In this document: piece by piece, positions 32,578 to 42,100 of the stretch
Layout of the letters: every line of letters begins with the position of its first letter
How positions within the stretch are numbered: position 1 is the first letter of the stretch
Source of the DNA: Nannocystis sp.
GTDB taxonomy: Bacteria; Myxococcota_A; Polyangia; Nannocystales; Nannocystaceae
Assembly: GCF_016714285.1 (NCBI RefSeq)
Contig: NZ_JADJNN010000003.1
Location: forward strand, 62,001 to 126,000
Direction of reading: 5' to 3'
DNA: 64,000 nucleotides
Position numbers and translations under genes: made by a program
Notes under the pieces: generated by a model
The model's input: the letters and a program-made list of their open reading frames with translations, nothing else
Database searches by the model: none
What the model was told of the DNA's origin: nothing

Positions 32578-34419
32578 ATGATTGAGATCAAGCTGGAATG
32601 CCCGGGGCAGGCGCCGCGGGTGCATCGATTTGCTGCCACCACGATCACGGTGGGCCGCGGGACGGACTGCGAGCTGTGTCTGGAAGATCCGTCGCTCTCG
32701 CGGCGCCATTGCCGGATCTCCTGCGGGCTGCAGGGGTCCTATGTGGTGGAAGATCTGGGGTCGGTCAACGGGACCGTGGTCGCGGGGCGGCGGATCGTCG
32801 GGAGCTGCTCGGTGGAGCCGGGGCAGGCGATCGCGTTGGGTGAGCTGCGGCTCGAGATCGTGGCGCGTCGTGGGGCGCGGCCGGTGGCGGCGGCGGGGAC
32901 GGTGGTCCCGGTGGTGGCGGCGGTGGTGGCGGCGGTGGTCCGGGCGTCGACGGCGGTGGTTCGGACAGAGGTGCGGGTGGACAAACGAGGTGGCGCTGGG
33001 GACATGTCGCATGGGACAGGTCGTGGGAGGGCGATCGCTCGGGTCGGGGTGGCGGTGGTGGGCGTGATGCTGGCGGTGCTCGGCGGGTGGGCGACGGCGT
33101 GGGCGTGGGATCGGCCGATCGTGATGCCGGCGGTGGTGGCGGTGAGCTGCCGGGCGGATGACCCGGCGCTGCTCGAGGCGGACGCGGTCGCGGATGCGGC
33201 GGCGCTCGAGCCTGATGTCGAGTCGGCGCTGCGTGAGGGGCTGCGGGCGCTTGAGCGGGTGCGTGGGACCGCGTGCGCGGGGCAGTCACGGGCTGCGGCG
33301 GGTCTGCGTTCGGCGCTGGCGCGCAGCGAGAGTCAGCGGCTCGGGCAGCACCCGGCGGGGCTGCGCTCGCTGTTGGCGGGGGCCGACGGGCAGGTGGTGG
33401 GGCTCGACGAGGACGGCGCTTTGTTTGTGTGGGAGCGCGAGCGGCCGGGGCGGCGGATCGAGGTGGATGGGGTGCAGGCGGTGGCGCTTGATGGCGAGGG
33501 GCGGGTGGCGGTGGCCGGGGCGGACGGGGGTGTTCGCGTGGGTGGGCTCGATGGTCCGCTGCGGGAGGTCATGCGCGGGGAGTCGGTGCTGGCGTTGAGC
33601 TTCGCTGGTGACGATCGGCTGGTGGTCGCGGAGGCCGGGGGGCGGATCTCGGTGTGGCGTGTCGGGGCGGATGGGGTGTGGGCGATCGCCGAGGAGTGGC
33701 GCGCGTGGGCTGGCGTGACGTCGCTGGAGGTCGCGGGGGATCGCGTGCTGGGGTTCGGGGCGGGGCGGGCGGCGGTGTGGCAGATCGGTCGCGGGCCCGG
33801 GCTCGTGTTGCGCACCGGGGCGGTGATCACGGCGGCGGCTCTGGATGCGAGCGGCTCGCAGGTGGTCGTCGGCGACGCCGCGGGGCTGGTCACGCGCTGG
33901 TCGCTTGGACGGCGCGCGCGCGGCCAGGGCCAGGGCCAGCGAGCTGAGACGCTGACCGCCCACGCGGGGGCGGTGCAGGCGGTGGCGTGGGTCGGTGATG
34001 CGGTGGCGTCGGTCGGCGAGGACGATGCGTTGCGGGTGTCCGAGCTGGCGCGGAGGGTCCGACGTGGTGGGCCGCCGCTGGTGCTGGTCGCGGAGACACC
34101 TGTCCCGGTGGACAGGCTCGCGGTGGGTGGGGGCGGGCGGTGGTTGATCGGGGTCGGCCGCGACGGGGCGCTGGTCCGCTGGGACCTCGAGCAGCGCAGT
34201 CGTCGGCTGCCGGCCACGCTGCGGGCGGGGCACGCGGGGGCGATCACGGCGCTGGCGACGGTGGATGGCTGGGTCGTGAGCGGCGGGGCGGACGGGGTGG
34301 TGCGCGCCTGGGAGCTGTCCGATGGGACAGGTGAGACCGAGGCCACCGATGAGACCGAGGCGGGGCTTCGGCGGCGGGCCTGTCGGGCGCTGGGGTGGTC
34401 GCAGCCCGGGTGCGTGTGA
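32578..34419 (+). CDS. FHA domain - membrane segment - beta-propeller protein of the T6SS island
   Basis: A 613-residue protein. FHA domain at 20-95: TVGRGTDCE with the conserved GR, then SRRH (41-44), then GSVNGT (61-66), the phosphothreonine-binding pattern. A membrane span lies at about 154-175. From about 265 are repeats with WD-like features (GLVTRWSLGR, GDAVASVGEDDALRVSEL, VVSGGADGVVRAWEL). The FHA domain would be cytoplasmic. It stands at the edge of the T6SS cluster on the opposite strand, so it may respond to phosphorylation of another T6SS part. No Ser/Thr kinase is in the window. Three palindrome copies encode DMSHGTG, PVPVDRL and LSDGTG. Confidence 0.78.
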   Translation: MIEIKLECPGQAPRVHRFAATTITVGRGTDCELCLEDPSLSRRHCRISCGLQGSYVVEDLGSVNGTVVAGRRIVGSCSVEPGQAIALGELRLEIVARRGARPVAAAGTVVPVVAAVVAAVVRASTAVVRTEVRVDKRGGAGDMSHGTGRGRAIARVGVAVVGVMLAVLGGWATAWAWDRPIVMPAVVAVSCRADDPALLEADAVADAAALEPDVESALREGLRALERVRGTACAGQSRAAAGLRSALARSESQRLGQHPAGLRSLLAGADGQVVGLDEDGALFVWERERPGRRIEVDGVQAVALDGEGRVAVAGADGGVRVGGLDGPLREVMRGESVLALSFAGDDRLVVAEAGGRISVWRVGADGVWAIAEEWRAWAGVTSLEVAGDRVLGFGAGRAAVWQIGRGPGLVLRTGAVITAAALDASGSQVVVGDAAGLVTRWSLGRRARGQGQGQRAETLTAHAGAVQAVAWVGDAVASVGEDDALRVSELARRVRRGGPPLVLVAETPVPVDRLAVGGGGRWLIGVGRDGALVRWDLEQRSRRLPATLRAGHAGAITALATVDGWVVSGGADGVVRAWELSDGTGETEATDETEAGLRRRACRALGWSQPGCV

Positions 34420-34456
34420 GGGTGGCAGCGTGCGAGGTATAGGAGCCGGGTTGCTG

Positions 34457-35770
34457 TCAGGGCGATGCCACGCAGCTGGGGTCGTCGGGTGGGCAGCGGA
34501 AGCGGACGTGGAGGTGGTGGGTGTGGCCGGCGGCGTGCTTGACGAGGGCGGCGCGACCGCGGACGGGGTGCTGGATCGCCTGGGCGAGCTCGGGCTCGGG
34601 GACGCCGAGAGAGCGGGCGGCGCGGCGGAGCTGCGGGTGGAGCTCCCAGGCGAGGAAGATGTCCTGCGCGCGGCCGCTGGTGGCGAGGGCGTGCACGAGC
34701 TGCCAGGTGGCGCGCCAGTCGACCTCGTGCGGCGCGGGGCGGCACAGGTCGGTGCCGCAGCGGACGCAGCCGCGGCGGTAGCGGCCGCCGACGATGGGGA
34801 GCCAGAGGTCGACGTCGCGGCCGGACTGGTGCGAGCGGTGCGGGCCGTAGCGGCCGCCAGCGGGCAGGCTGAGGTCGCCGACGACGAGCTCGCCGCGGTA
34901 GCCGCTGTGGTTGCGGAAGCTCGCGAGGGCCTGCATGAGCTCGCTGGCGGTGGTCGAGCTGGCGTAGGCATGGGCGGGGCAGCGGATCGTGTAGTCGGGC
35001 GAGGGCGGGAGCTGGAGCGCGTGCTCGAGGGTGCCAGCGTCGGGGCGGCCGCGGGTGCGGGCGTCGGGGGGTAGCTCGAGGGCAGGTGGTTCGGTGACGA
35101 ACTCGGGGTGGGTCGCGGTGTGGGCGATCGAGGTGTGGTCGCGGGGAGAGGTGTCGCGGGTGGTCGGCGAGGTGTGGTCGCGGGGTGGGGCGTCGCGGTT
35201 GGTCGGCGAGATGTGGTCGAGGGGTGTGTCTCGGGTGTTCGGCGAGGTGTGATCCGACATGTCCGAAGGGACAGGGGTTGTGAGGTTGGCGGCGACGGGG
35301 AGGGTCGCGGCGCAGGCGGCGAGGGCGGTCAGGCAGGCGGTGCGCAGCAGGCCTGGGCGGCGGGCGACGAAGGGCGCGGCGCGCGGTGGCGGTGGCGGGT
35401 TGTCGAGGGTGAGCTCGAGGGGGTCCGGGCTGGCGAGCGTGAGCGGGCGGATGGGGGCGCAGCGGAACTCGAGCAGGCGGAGGCCGACGGAGATGCGGTC
35501 GCCATCGCGGAGCTCGGTGGGTTCGCGGCAGCGCTGGTTGTTGAGGTAGGTGCCCGCGGGTGCGCCGCGATCGAGGAGCCACCATTGCGCGCCGCGGAGG
35601 CGGAGGCAGCAGTGTTGTGGCGCGAGCTCCGGGTCGGCGAACACGAGGCTGCAGCGCTCGTGGGCGCGGCCGATGTGGAGGACGGGGCGATCGAGGACGA
35701 GCAGGCGCTCGTCGTCGCCGATCTGGCGCAGGGTGGCGCGGGGCGGGCCGCCGGGGTTATTGGCTCGCAT
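34457..35770 (-). CDS. FHA domain fused to MepA-type murein endopeptidase
   Basis: A 437-residue protein. FHA domain at 25-100 (HIGRAHERC, GTYLNNQRC); the usual conserved His and Ser are partly changed (APQHC). A membrane segment lies about 140-160. Residues 165-225 form a repeat linker (DHTSPTTRDTSPRD and similar). About 255-435 match penicillin-insensitive endopeptidase MepA (M74): GPHRSHQSGRDVDLW with likely zinc ligands H314 and D321, and GHTHHLHVRF with H421. MepA cleaves D-Ala-mDAP cross-links. It could open peptidoglycan for T6SS assembly in the donor cell. It overlaps the preceding gene by 14 bases. Confidence 0.82.
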   Translation of the reverse strand: MRANNPGGPPRATLRQIGDDERLLVLDRPVLHIGRAHERCSLVFADPELAPQHCCLRLRGAQWWLLDRGAPAGTYLNNQRCREPTELRDGDRISVGLRLLEFRCAPIRPLTLASPDPLELTLDNPPPPPRAAPFVARRPGLLRTACLTALAACAATLPVAANLTTPVPSDMSDHTSPNTRDTPLDHISPTNRDAPPRDHTSPTTRDTSPRDHTSIAHTATHPEFVTEPPALELPPDARTRGRPDAGTLEHALQLPPSPDYTIRCPAHAYASSTTASELMQALASFRNHSGYRGELVVGDLSLPAGGRYGPHRSHQSGRDVDLWLPIVGGRYRRGCVRCGTDLCRPAPHEVDWRATWQLVHALATSGRAQDIFLAWELHPQLRRAARSLGVPEPELAQAIQHPVRGRAALVKHAAGHTHHLHVRFRCPPDDPSCVASP

Positions 35771-36326
35771 GGGGCTCCGGGGCGGCGGTTGCGGCCGGGG
35801 GCTGGAGGGCGCGGGCGGCGAGGGCGAGCAGGCCGATGACGATCGCGAGGCCGAGGCAGAGGTTCAGGACGAAGAAGGCGTGCGGGTCGGGTGGAGCGCG
35901 GCGAGGTCGCGGGCGCGTGGGGGTGGGGGTGACGGCGGGGATCTGGAGGACGGTGATGTCGGGGGAGGCGAGCTCGTCGAAGGGCGCGGGTGTGGTGTGG
36001 TGCGTGGGCGCGGCGGCGGTGGCGAGCGGGCCGGCGACCGTCGCCGCCTCGGGGCCGCCGGGTTTGAGCGCGTCGGGGAGGAGCAGGGTGCCGCTGCCGC
36101 GCGGCTCGGCGAGCAGGGCGGGGCGCGGGAGGGTGGCGGGGGGGTTGCGATGGTGGGAGGGCAGGGGGAGGATGCCGAGCGCCGGGATCGCGGAGGTGTC
36201 CTGGGACATGTTCTCGAGGACATGTCGGTAGGGGCAGATCGGGCAGCGGGAGGCGGGGGCTTGGCGCTGGTAGAGGACGGTCTCGCCGTCCTCGTCGTCG
36301 TGCGGGGTGCGGTGGAGGGCGGGCAT
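35757..36326 (-). CDS. T6SS-island membrane protein, unknown
   Basis: A 189-residue protein with one membrane span near the C-terminus (about 150-172, FFVLNLCLGLAIVIGLLALAARAL) and a Pro-rich, probably disordered cytoplasmic part. A pair of palindromes encodes CPYRHVLENMSQDT, including two Cys (CPICP) reminiscent of a small metal site. It starts eight bases after tssC stop and overlaps the FHA-MepA gene, so it is in the same transcription unit. No family recognised. Confidence 0.65.
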   Translation of the reverse strand: MPALHRTPHDDEDGETVLYQRQAPASRCPICPYRHVLENMSQDTSAIPALGILPLPSHHRNPPATLPRPALLAEPRGSGTLLLPDALKPGGPEAATVAGPLATAAAPTHHTTPAPFDELASPDITVLQIPAVTPTPTRPRPRRAPPDPHAFFVLNLCLGLAIVIGLLALAARALQPPAATAAPEPHASQ

Positions 36327-36334
36327 GGTGGGGC

Positions 36335-37795
36335 TCACTGTTTGTCGAGCTTGCCGACGAGGGAGAGGGTGAAGGAGACGCCCTCGAACTGGATGAAGGG
36401 CTCGATCTGCAGGCTGCAGCGGTACCAGCCGACTTGATCTTCGACGTCCTCGACGGCGATGCGGGCGCGGCGGAGTGGTTTGCGCGAGCGGGTCTCGGGC
36501 GAGGGGTCTGGCATGTCGGCGACGTACTGGCGGATCCACCGGGTCAGCTCGCGTTCGAGGTCTGCGCGGCCCTTCCAGGTGCCGATCTGCTCGCGCTGCA
36601 GGACCTTGAGGTAGTGGGCGAGGCGGGTGATGACGAACATGTAGGGGAGGCGGGCGCCGAGCTGGGCGCTCTGCTGGGCGGCGAAGCCCTCGGGCGTGCG
36701 GGTGAAGCTGCGCGGGCGCTGGGCCGAGCTGGCGGAGAAGAAGGCCGCGTTGTCGCTGTCCTGGCGGAGCACGAGGCCGATGAAGCCGAGGTTGGCGAGC
36801 TGCAGCTCCTGGCGGTCGGTGATCGCGGTCTCGCAGGGGAGGCGGGTCTTCTGCTCGCCGCCTTGCTCGTACTGGTGGAGCGGCAGGCCGTGGACCGAGC
36901 CGCCGCCCTGGGGGCCGATGATGTTGGGGCACCAGCGGTAGCGGGCGAAGGACTCGGCGACGCGGGCGGTGAGGGCGATCGACGCGGGGCCCCAGAGGTA
37001 GCGGTCGTGGTGGTCGATGACGGCCTCGCTGAAGTCGAAGGCCTTGACGGCGAGCTCGCTGTCGCGGCGGCCGTAGGGGGCGCGCAGGAGGAAGCGGGGG
37101 GCGCAGAGGCCGACGTAGCGCGAATCTTCGTGGTCGCGAAAGCTGCTCCAGCGGGCGTACTGTGGGCCCTCGAAGGCGGCCTCGAGGTCCTTGATGCGGC
37201 TGAGCTCGGCGAAGCTGGCGAGGCCGAACATGCGCGGGCTGGCGTTGGCGAGGAGGGGGACGTGGGCCATCGCGCTGACGGCGGCGCAGTGCTGGAGGAG
37301 GGCGAGGTCCTCGCTGTTGGTGCTGATGTCGAAGGTGGCGCAGACGACCCCGTAGGGCTTGCCGCCGAGGACGCCGAAGGCGCGGGCGTAGAGGTGTTTG
37401 TAGAGGCCGGACTGGGTGATGTCGGGGGCGTCCTCGGCGTCCTGGGCGAGGTCGTGTTTGCTGGCGTTGACGAGCTCGAGGCGGATGTTCTCGCGGAAGT
37501 CGACGTGGTCGACGAGGTGTTTGAGGCCGCGCCAGGCGGACTCGAGCTGCTGGACGGCGGGGTGGTGGAGGAGGAGGTTGACCTGTGCGGAGAGGCGGCG
37601 GTCGAGGTCGGCGATGAGGGCGTGGACGCGGTCGCGGTCGACGCGGGGTGTGGGTTCGCTGGCGCGGAGGAGGTCGTCGAGGAGGGTGCGAGCGCCGCGG
37701 CGGACGAGCGCGTAGGCGTCGCCGTCGTCGGGTGAGAGGCGGGTCTCGGCGAGGAGTGTGGAGAGGAGGGGCGAGGTGGCGGTGGCGGTGGACAT
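36335..37795 (-). CDS. tssC: T6SS sheath large subunit TssC (VipB)
   Basis: A 486-residue protein that polymerises with TssB into the contractile sheath. Typical elements are LLHHPAVQQLESAWRGL (about 78-95), LSRIKDLEAAF, then YVGLCAPRFLLRAPYG, and near the end LPYMFVITRLAHYLKVLQRE plus the strand LSLVGKLDKQ. Length is usual for the family. It follows tssB by 13 bases in the same operon. Confidence 0.95.
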   Translation of the reverse strand: MSTATATSPLLSTLLAETRLSPDDGDAYALVRRGARTLLDDLLRASEPTPRVDRDRVHALIADLDRRLSAQVNLLLHHPAVQQLESAWRGLKHLVDHVDFRENIRLELVNASKHDLAQDAEDAPDITQSGLYKHLYARAFGVLGGKPYGVVCATFDISTNSEDLALLQHCAAVSAMAHVPLLANASPRMFGLASFAELSRIKDLEAAFEGPQYARWSSFRDHEDSRYVGLCAPRFLLRAPYGRRDSELAVKAFDFSEAVIDHHDRYLWGPASIALTARVAESFARYRWCPNIIGPQGGGSVHGLPLHQYEQGGEQKTRLPCETAITDRQELQLANLGFIGLVLRQDSDNAAFFSASSAQRPRSFTRTPEGFAAQQSAQLGARLPYMFVITRLAHYLKVLQREQIGTWKGRADLERELTRWIRQYVADMPDPSPETRSRKPLRRARIAVEDVEDQVGWYRCSLQIEPFIQFEGVSFTLSLVGKLDKQ

Positions 37796-37808
37796 GGCGG
37801 TTGGCTCC

Positions 37809-38333
37809 TCAGGTGTGTTGGTCCTCGAGCTCGAGCTCGCGGAGCAGGCGTTCGCGCTGCGCGGGCTCTTTCAGGAGCTCGCGGATCTTGCGGACGAAGC
37901 CGGGCACGTTGGCGATCGGGCCCTTGAGGGCGACCAGGGCGGCGCGCAGCTCGAGCAGGCGGCGCAGCTCGGGGACCTGCTGGGCCAGGCCCTCGGGGCG
38001 GAAGTCGGCGAGCGAGGCGAAGCGCAGGGACACCGCCAATTCGCCGGCGTCGGGGCCGGGTTCTGCGCTGGCATCTGGGCCGTCGTGGAGGGCGTTGGGG
38101 ACCGAGATCTCCACGCCGAGCTGCTGGGCCGCCATGACCTTGTCAAAGTTGTCCTTGTCGACGGAGATCGGCGGGCGCTCCTCGATCGGGCGGTCGTCGT
38201 CGCGGCCGGTGAAGTCCCCGAGGACGAGGATCTTGAAGGGGAGCTCGACATCCTCCTGGGCGCCCTCGCTGGCCGGGCGATAGGTGATATTGACGCGCTC
38301 GCGGGGGGCGACCGAACCGACGTGGTTTTTCAT
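37809..38333 (-). CDS. tssB: T6SS sheath small subunit TssB (VipA)
   Basis: A 174-residue protein. It begins with a short basic segment and the family core VELPFKILVLGDFTGR (about 29-44), then PISVDKDNFDKVMA, and a helical C-terminus LRELELEDQH. It assembles with TssC to form the sheath. The ATG at 38333 gives the expected length; the frame upstream is intergenic in composition. It heads a tssB-tssC-membrane protein-FHA/MepA operon that is divergent from hcp. Confidence 0.93.
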   Translation of the reverse strand: MKNHVGSVAPRERVNITYRPASEGAQEDVELPFKILVLGDFTGRDDDRPIEERPPISVDKDNFDKVMAAQQLGVEISVPNALHDGPDASAEPGPDAGELAVSLRFASLADFRPEGLAQQVPELRRLLELRAALVALKGPIANVPGFVRKIRELLKEPAQRERLLRELELEDQHT

Positions 38334-38516
38334 GGGTGCAGGGTATGGATCGGTGATTGATGGGTGTCCAGGGCTCGGTGCAAATAAATATGTGCGGAGG
38401 ATCGGCGGGCTGTCGATGTGTACAGAATATGTCTTGGGGATTACGGAAGCTGCGGCCGTGAGTCGGCGCCGGGGCTGCGCGCGGGCGTTCGCCTGGGCGC
38501 TTGCTAGCTTGCCGGC
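38334..38516. promoter_or_regulatory. Divergent intergenic region of tssB and hcp
   Basis: This 183-base region is locally AT-rich (38374-38425, e.g. GCAAATAAATATGTG and TACAGAATATGT), unlike the surrounding genes, so both promoters likely lie here. A clear consensus -35/-10 pair was not found. Confidence 0.4.
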
Positions 38517-39014
38517 ATGGCTGAAACCATCCATCTGACATTGAAGGCGAACGGAAACCAGATCGCGGGCGAGAGCTCGCAGCACGACCTCGGGCGCGAC
38601 AAGACGATCGAGTGCCTCGAGTTCAAGGACAAGGTGCGCACGGCCCGGGAGCTCGGGACGCGGGCCCCGGTGGGGCGGCGGGTGCACGAGCCGCTGGAGC
38701 TGGTGAAGCGCATCGACGCGAGCTCGCCGATGCTGGCGAAGGCGCTGTGCAAGAACGAGAAGATCGAGGGCTGCTTCCGCTTCTATCGCCCGAGCCCGAG
38801 CGGGGACGGGACGACGGAGCAGTTCTTCACGATCGAGATCAGCGACGGGCGGGTCGACTCGATCGAGCGCCATTCGGCCAGCGCGATCGACCCGGCGGCC
38901 GCGACCACGCCGCCGCTCGAGACGGTGCGGCTCGTGTATCACACGATCAAGTGGATCTACGAGCCGAGCGGGGCGGAGTACGTGGATAGCTGGAGCAGCT
39001 CCGACGCGGCATGA
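38517..39014 (+). CDS. hcp: Hcp, T6SS inner tube protein (TssD)
   Basis: A 165-residue protein that stacks as hexamers into the tube inside the sheath. The start MAETIHLTLKANGNQIAGES and the patterns IECLEFKDKVRTARE, RVHEPLELVKRIDASSPML and QFFTIEISDGRV match Hcp. It stands alone on the plus strand, with a strong terminator after it, in keeping with the very high expression Hcp needs. No obvious ribosome binding site precedes the ATG. Confidence 0.93.
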   Translation: MAETIHLTLKANGNQIAGESSQHDLGRDKTIECLEFKDKVRTARELGTRAPVGRRVHEPLELVKRIDASSPMLAKALCKNEKIEGCFRFYRPSPSGDGTTEQFFTIEISDGRVDSIERHSASAIDPAAATTPPLETVRLVYHTIKWIYEPSGAEYVDSWSSSDAA

Positions 39015-39042
39015 TCTGGCTCATCGGGCTGTGATGATTCGA

Positions 39043-39075
39043 CCCGCCGGGCGCCTTGGGCCTGGCGGGTTTTTT
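39043..39075 (+). terminator. Rho-independent terminator of hcp
   Basis: CCCGCC (39043-39048) pairs with GGCGGG (39064-39069), with GGGC and GCCT continuing the stem, and is followed by TTTTTT (39070-39075). A diverged second copy without a T-run follows at 39080-39120, pointing to a tandem duplication of the terminator region. Confidence 0.85.
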
Positions 39076-39127
39076 GTGCTGTGATGATTCGACCCGCTGG
39101 GCCGATGGACCCGGCGGGCTCCCCTGC

Positions 39128-42100
39128 TCACTCGCAGGGGGCGCGTGGGGGTGTGGCGTAGATGGTTGCGATGCCGGTTTGGCGGTCGCCAGGGGCGGTG
39201 GGGTGGCGGGCGAGCTCGGCGAGGTGCGGCGGGAGGTCGGTGAGCGGGAAGTCGGCGACCAGCTCGGCGGCGACGCGGGCGTGGACGCCGTGGGGGAGCT
39301 CGGGGCTGAGGCCGAGGCGGTCGGTCTGGGTGTGCGGGTCGGCGACGTGGGCGTGGAGGTCGAGGCCGCCGAGCAGGCCGAGCGGGTCGGGGGAGAGGTA
39401 GCGGCCGGTGGCGGGGTCGAGGTCGCGGAGGCGGTTGTAGGCGAGGCCGGTGTCGGGGTCGGCGAGCTGGCCGGGGTGACGGAAGGGGCAGAGGTGGGGG
39501 TCGCCGCGGACGGGGCGGGGGAGGCCGCGCTCGTCGAGCTCGGCGGACCAGGCGAGCTGGCCGTGGGCGTCGACGAGGGCGAGGGGGCTGCCGAGGTGGT
39601 CGGTGACGACGGCGTGGCGGGTGGTGGCGGTGAGGCGGGCGAGCGGGGCGCCGTGGGCTGGTTCGCAGGCCCAGGTGATGAGGTCGCGGTGGTGGGTCCA
39701 CTGGTGGAGCAGGACGTCGCCGTGCCACAGCCAGCGGGTCTCGTGGCCGTCACGGACGCGGGCGATGCGGCGGCCGAGAGCGTCGTGGCGGTAGGAGATC
39801 GCGGGGCCGGGAGTGGCGGTGGCGGTGTGCAGCTCGCCGGCGGCGTTCCAGGTGTAGTGCCAGATCGTGTCGGTGGGGACGGGGAGGGCGACGGGGCTGC
39901 GGCGGCGGGCGGCCTCGTCGATGTGCAGGTGGGGGCCGCTCCGGTGATAGCGGCGGTGGCGGTAGATCTGCGGCGGGCGGCTGGCGACCAGGCCGTGCTC
40001 GAGCGGGCGGCCGTGCTCGTCGCGGTGCCACCAGGCGAGCAGCTCGCCGGGGAGGTGGCGGGCCTGTTCGCGGCCGTCGCGGTCGCGCTCGAAGCTGATC
40101 GCCCAGGGCTCGCGGGTCGCGGGGTGGTCCGGGTTTTCGGCGCGGGGGAGCTCGAGGCGGGCGAGGCCGCGGTCGTCGTGGCTGAAGCGGAGGTCGGCGC
40201 CGAGGGAGGAGGTCAGGCGGAGGAGGCGGTCGTTGACGTCGTACGCGAGGGTGATGCTGTGCTCGTCCTGGTGCTCGCGGACGATGCGGCCGGCGGGGTC
40301 GAGCTCGCGGCGGACGGTGGTGACGCGGCCGCCCTGGTGCTGGCGGGTGGCGGCCTGGAGGGCGCCGTCGCTGCGGTAGGTGAAGTGGTCGCGGGTGCCA
40401 TCGCCGTGGTCGAGGGTGCTGATGCGGCCGGCGGGGTCGCGGGTGAAGCGGGTGTGCTGGCCGTCGGGGCGGCGGATCGCCGTCACGCGGCCGAGCAGGT
40501 CGCGGGTGTATCGATGTGCGCGGCCGAGGGCGTCGACGGTGCTGCGGACGCGGCCGGCGGGGTCGCGTTCGATGCGGAGCAGGGTGCCGTGGGGGCCGGC
40601 GACGCGGGAGAGGCGGCCCTCGAGGTCGCGCTCGAGGGTGATCGGTGCGGTGGTGGCGTCGCTACAGGTGTGCAGCCAGCCGAGGCCGGTGTAGCTGCAG
40701 CGCAGCTCGCCGTGGTGGTCGCTGGCGCGGAGCTGGCGGCCGCGGGGGTCGTGGGTCGCGAGGCGCAGCTCGCCGTCCGGGAGCTGGTGACGCGTGAGGC
40801 GGCCGAGGAGGTCGTGGTCGCGGGTCTCGCTGCGGCCGCGCTCGTCGACGCTGCGGCGCAGCTGGCCGCGGCGGTCGAAGTGGTGGGTGAGGCTGCTGCC
40901 GTCGGAGCGCTGGACGTGGATCAGGCGGCCGGCGCGGTCGTGGCGGTGGAGCTCGCTGCGGCCGTCGGGGTGGACGATGGTCTCGGCTGTCCCTGGGGAC
41001 AGGTCGCGGTGGTGGACGGTGCTGCGGCCGTCGGGGTGGACGATGGTGTCGGATGTCCCTGGGGACAGGTCGTGGTGGTGGACGGTGCTGCGGCCGAGGG
41101 GGTCGGTGTGGTGCAGGAGGCGGCCGAGGGGGTCGTAGGTCCAGCGGGTGACGCCGCCAGCGGGGTCGATGCGCTCGACGGGGAGGTCCAGGGTGGGGTG
41201 GAAGCGGGTGAGGGTGATGGCGCCGCCTTGGGCCTCGTGGCGGGTGCAGTTGCCGCGGGGGTCGTGGGTCATGCGGGTGACGTGGCCGAGGGGGTCGACG
41301 GTCTCGGTGGGGCGGAGGAGGGCGTCGTATTGGTGGCGGGTGGTCGCGCCGCGGGGGTCGCAGATCTCGACGACGAGGCCGCGCTCGTCGGCGCGGTAGG
41401 TGGTCGTCTCGCTGCAAGAATTGATGACGAGGGTGGTGCGGCGGGGGCGGTCGAAGATGAGGCGGTGGTCGAGGATGCCGCCGTCGCCCCAGGTGCGTGT
41501 GCAGGCGGCGTCGCTGCCGGGGCCGTCGAAGGTGAAGTGGAAGCGGAGGCCGCCGGGGAGGGTCTCCTCGATGATGCGGTGGTTGTCGTGGCGGTAGCGG
41601 GTGGGGTGGCCGAGGGCGTCGTGGACCTCGACGAGGTCGTCGTGATCGTGGTGGTAGCGGACGTGGGGGACGAAGCCGTCGCTGTCGGGGTCGGGGAGGT
41701 CGATCTGGGTGAGGGCTTCGGGGTGCGTAGATTGGTAGTGGAGGTGGATCTCGCGGCCGTCGTCGGCGTGGACGCGGATCAGGCGGGCGTGGTCGTCGTG
41801 GTGGAAGTGGAGGGCGCGGCCGAGGTGGTCGCGGCGGGTGATGAGGCGGGCGCGGGTGGGGTCGCCGGGGAGCGGGGCGAAGTGGCGGGTGAGGCCGTCG
41901 TGGTCGGAGATCTGCCAGTGGTGGTCGGGGAGGCGGCGGATCGTGAGGCGATGGAGGGGGACGTAGAGGGGGTCGTCGTTGTCGGGGATCGGGAGCTCGA
42001 GCTCGCGGCCGTCGTCGGCGCGGTAGACGAGCTGGTTGGGCTCGAGCCAGACGGCCTCGTCGAGGCTGTGCGACCAGCCGCGGCCGAGCGGGGAGGGGCG

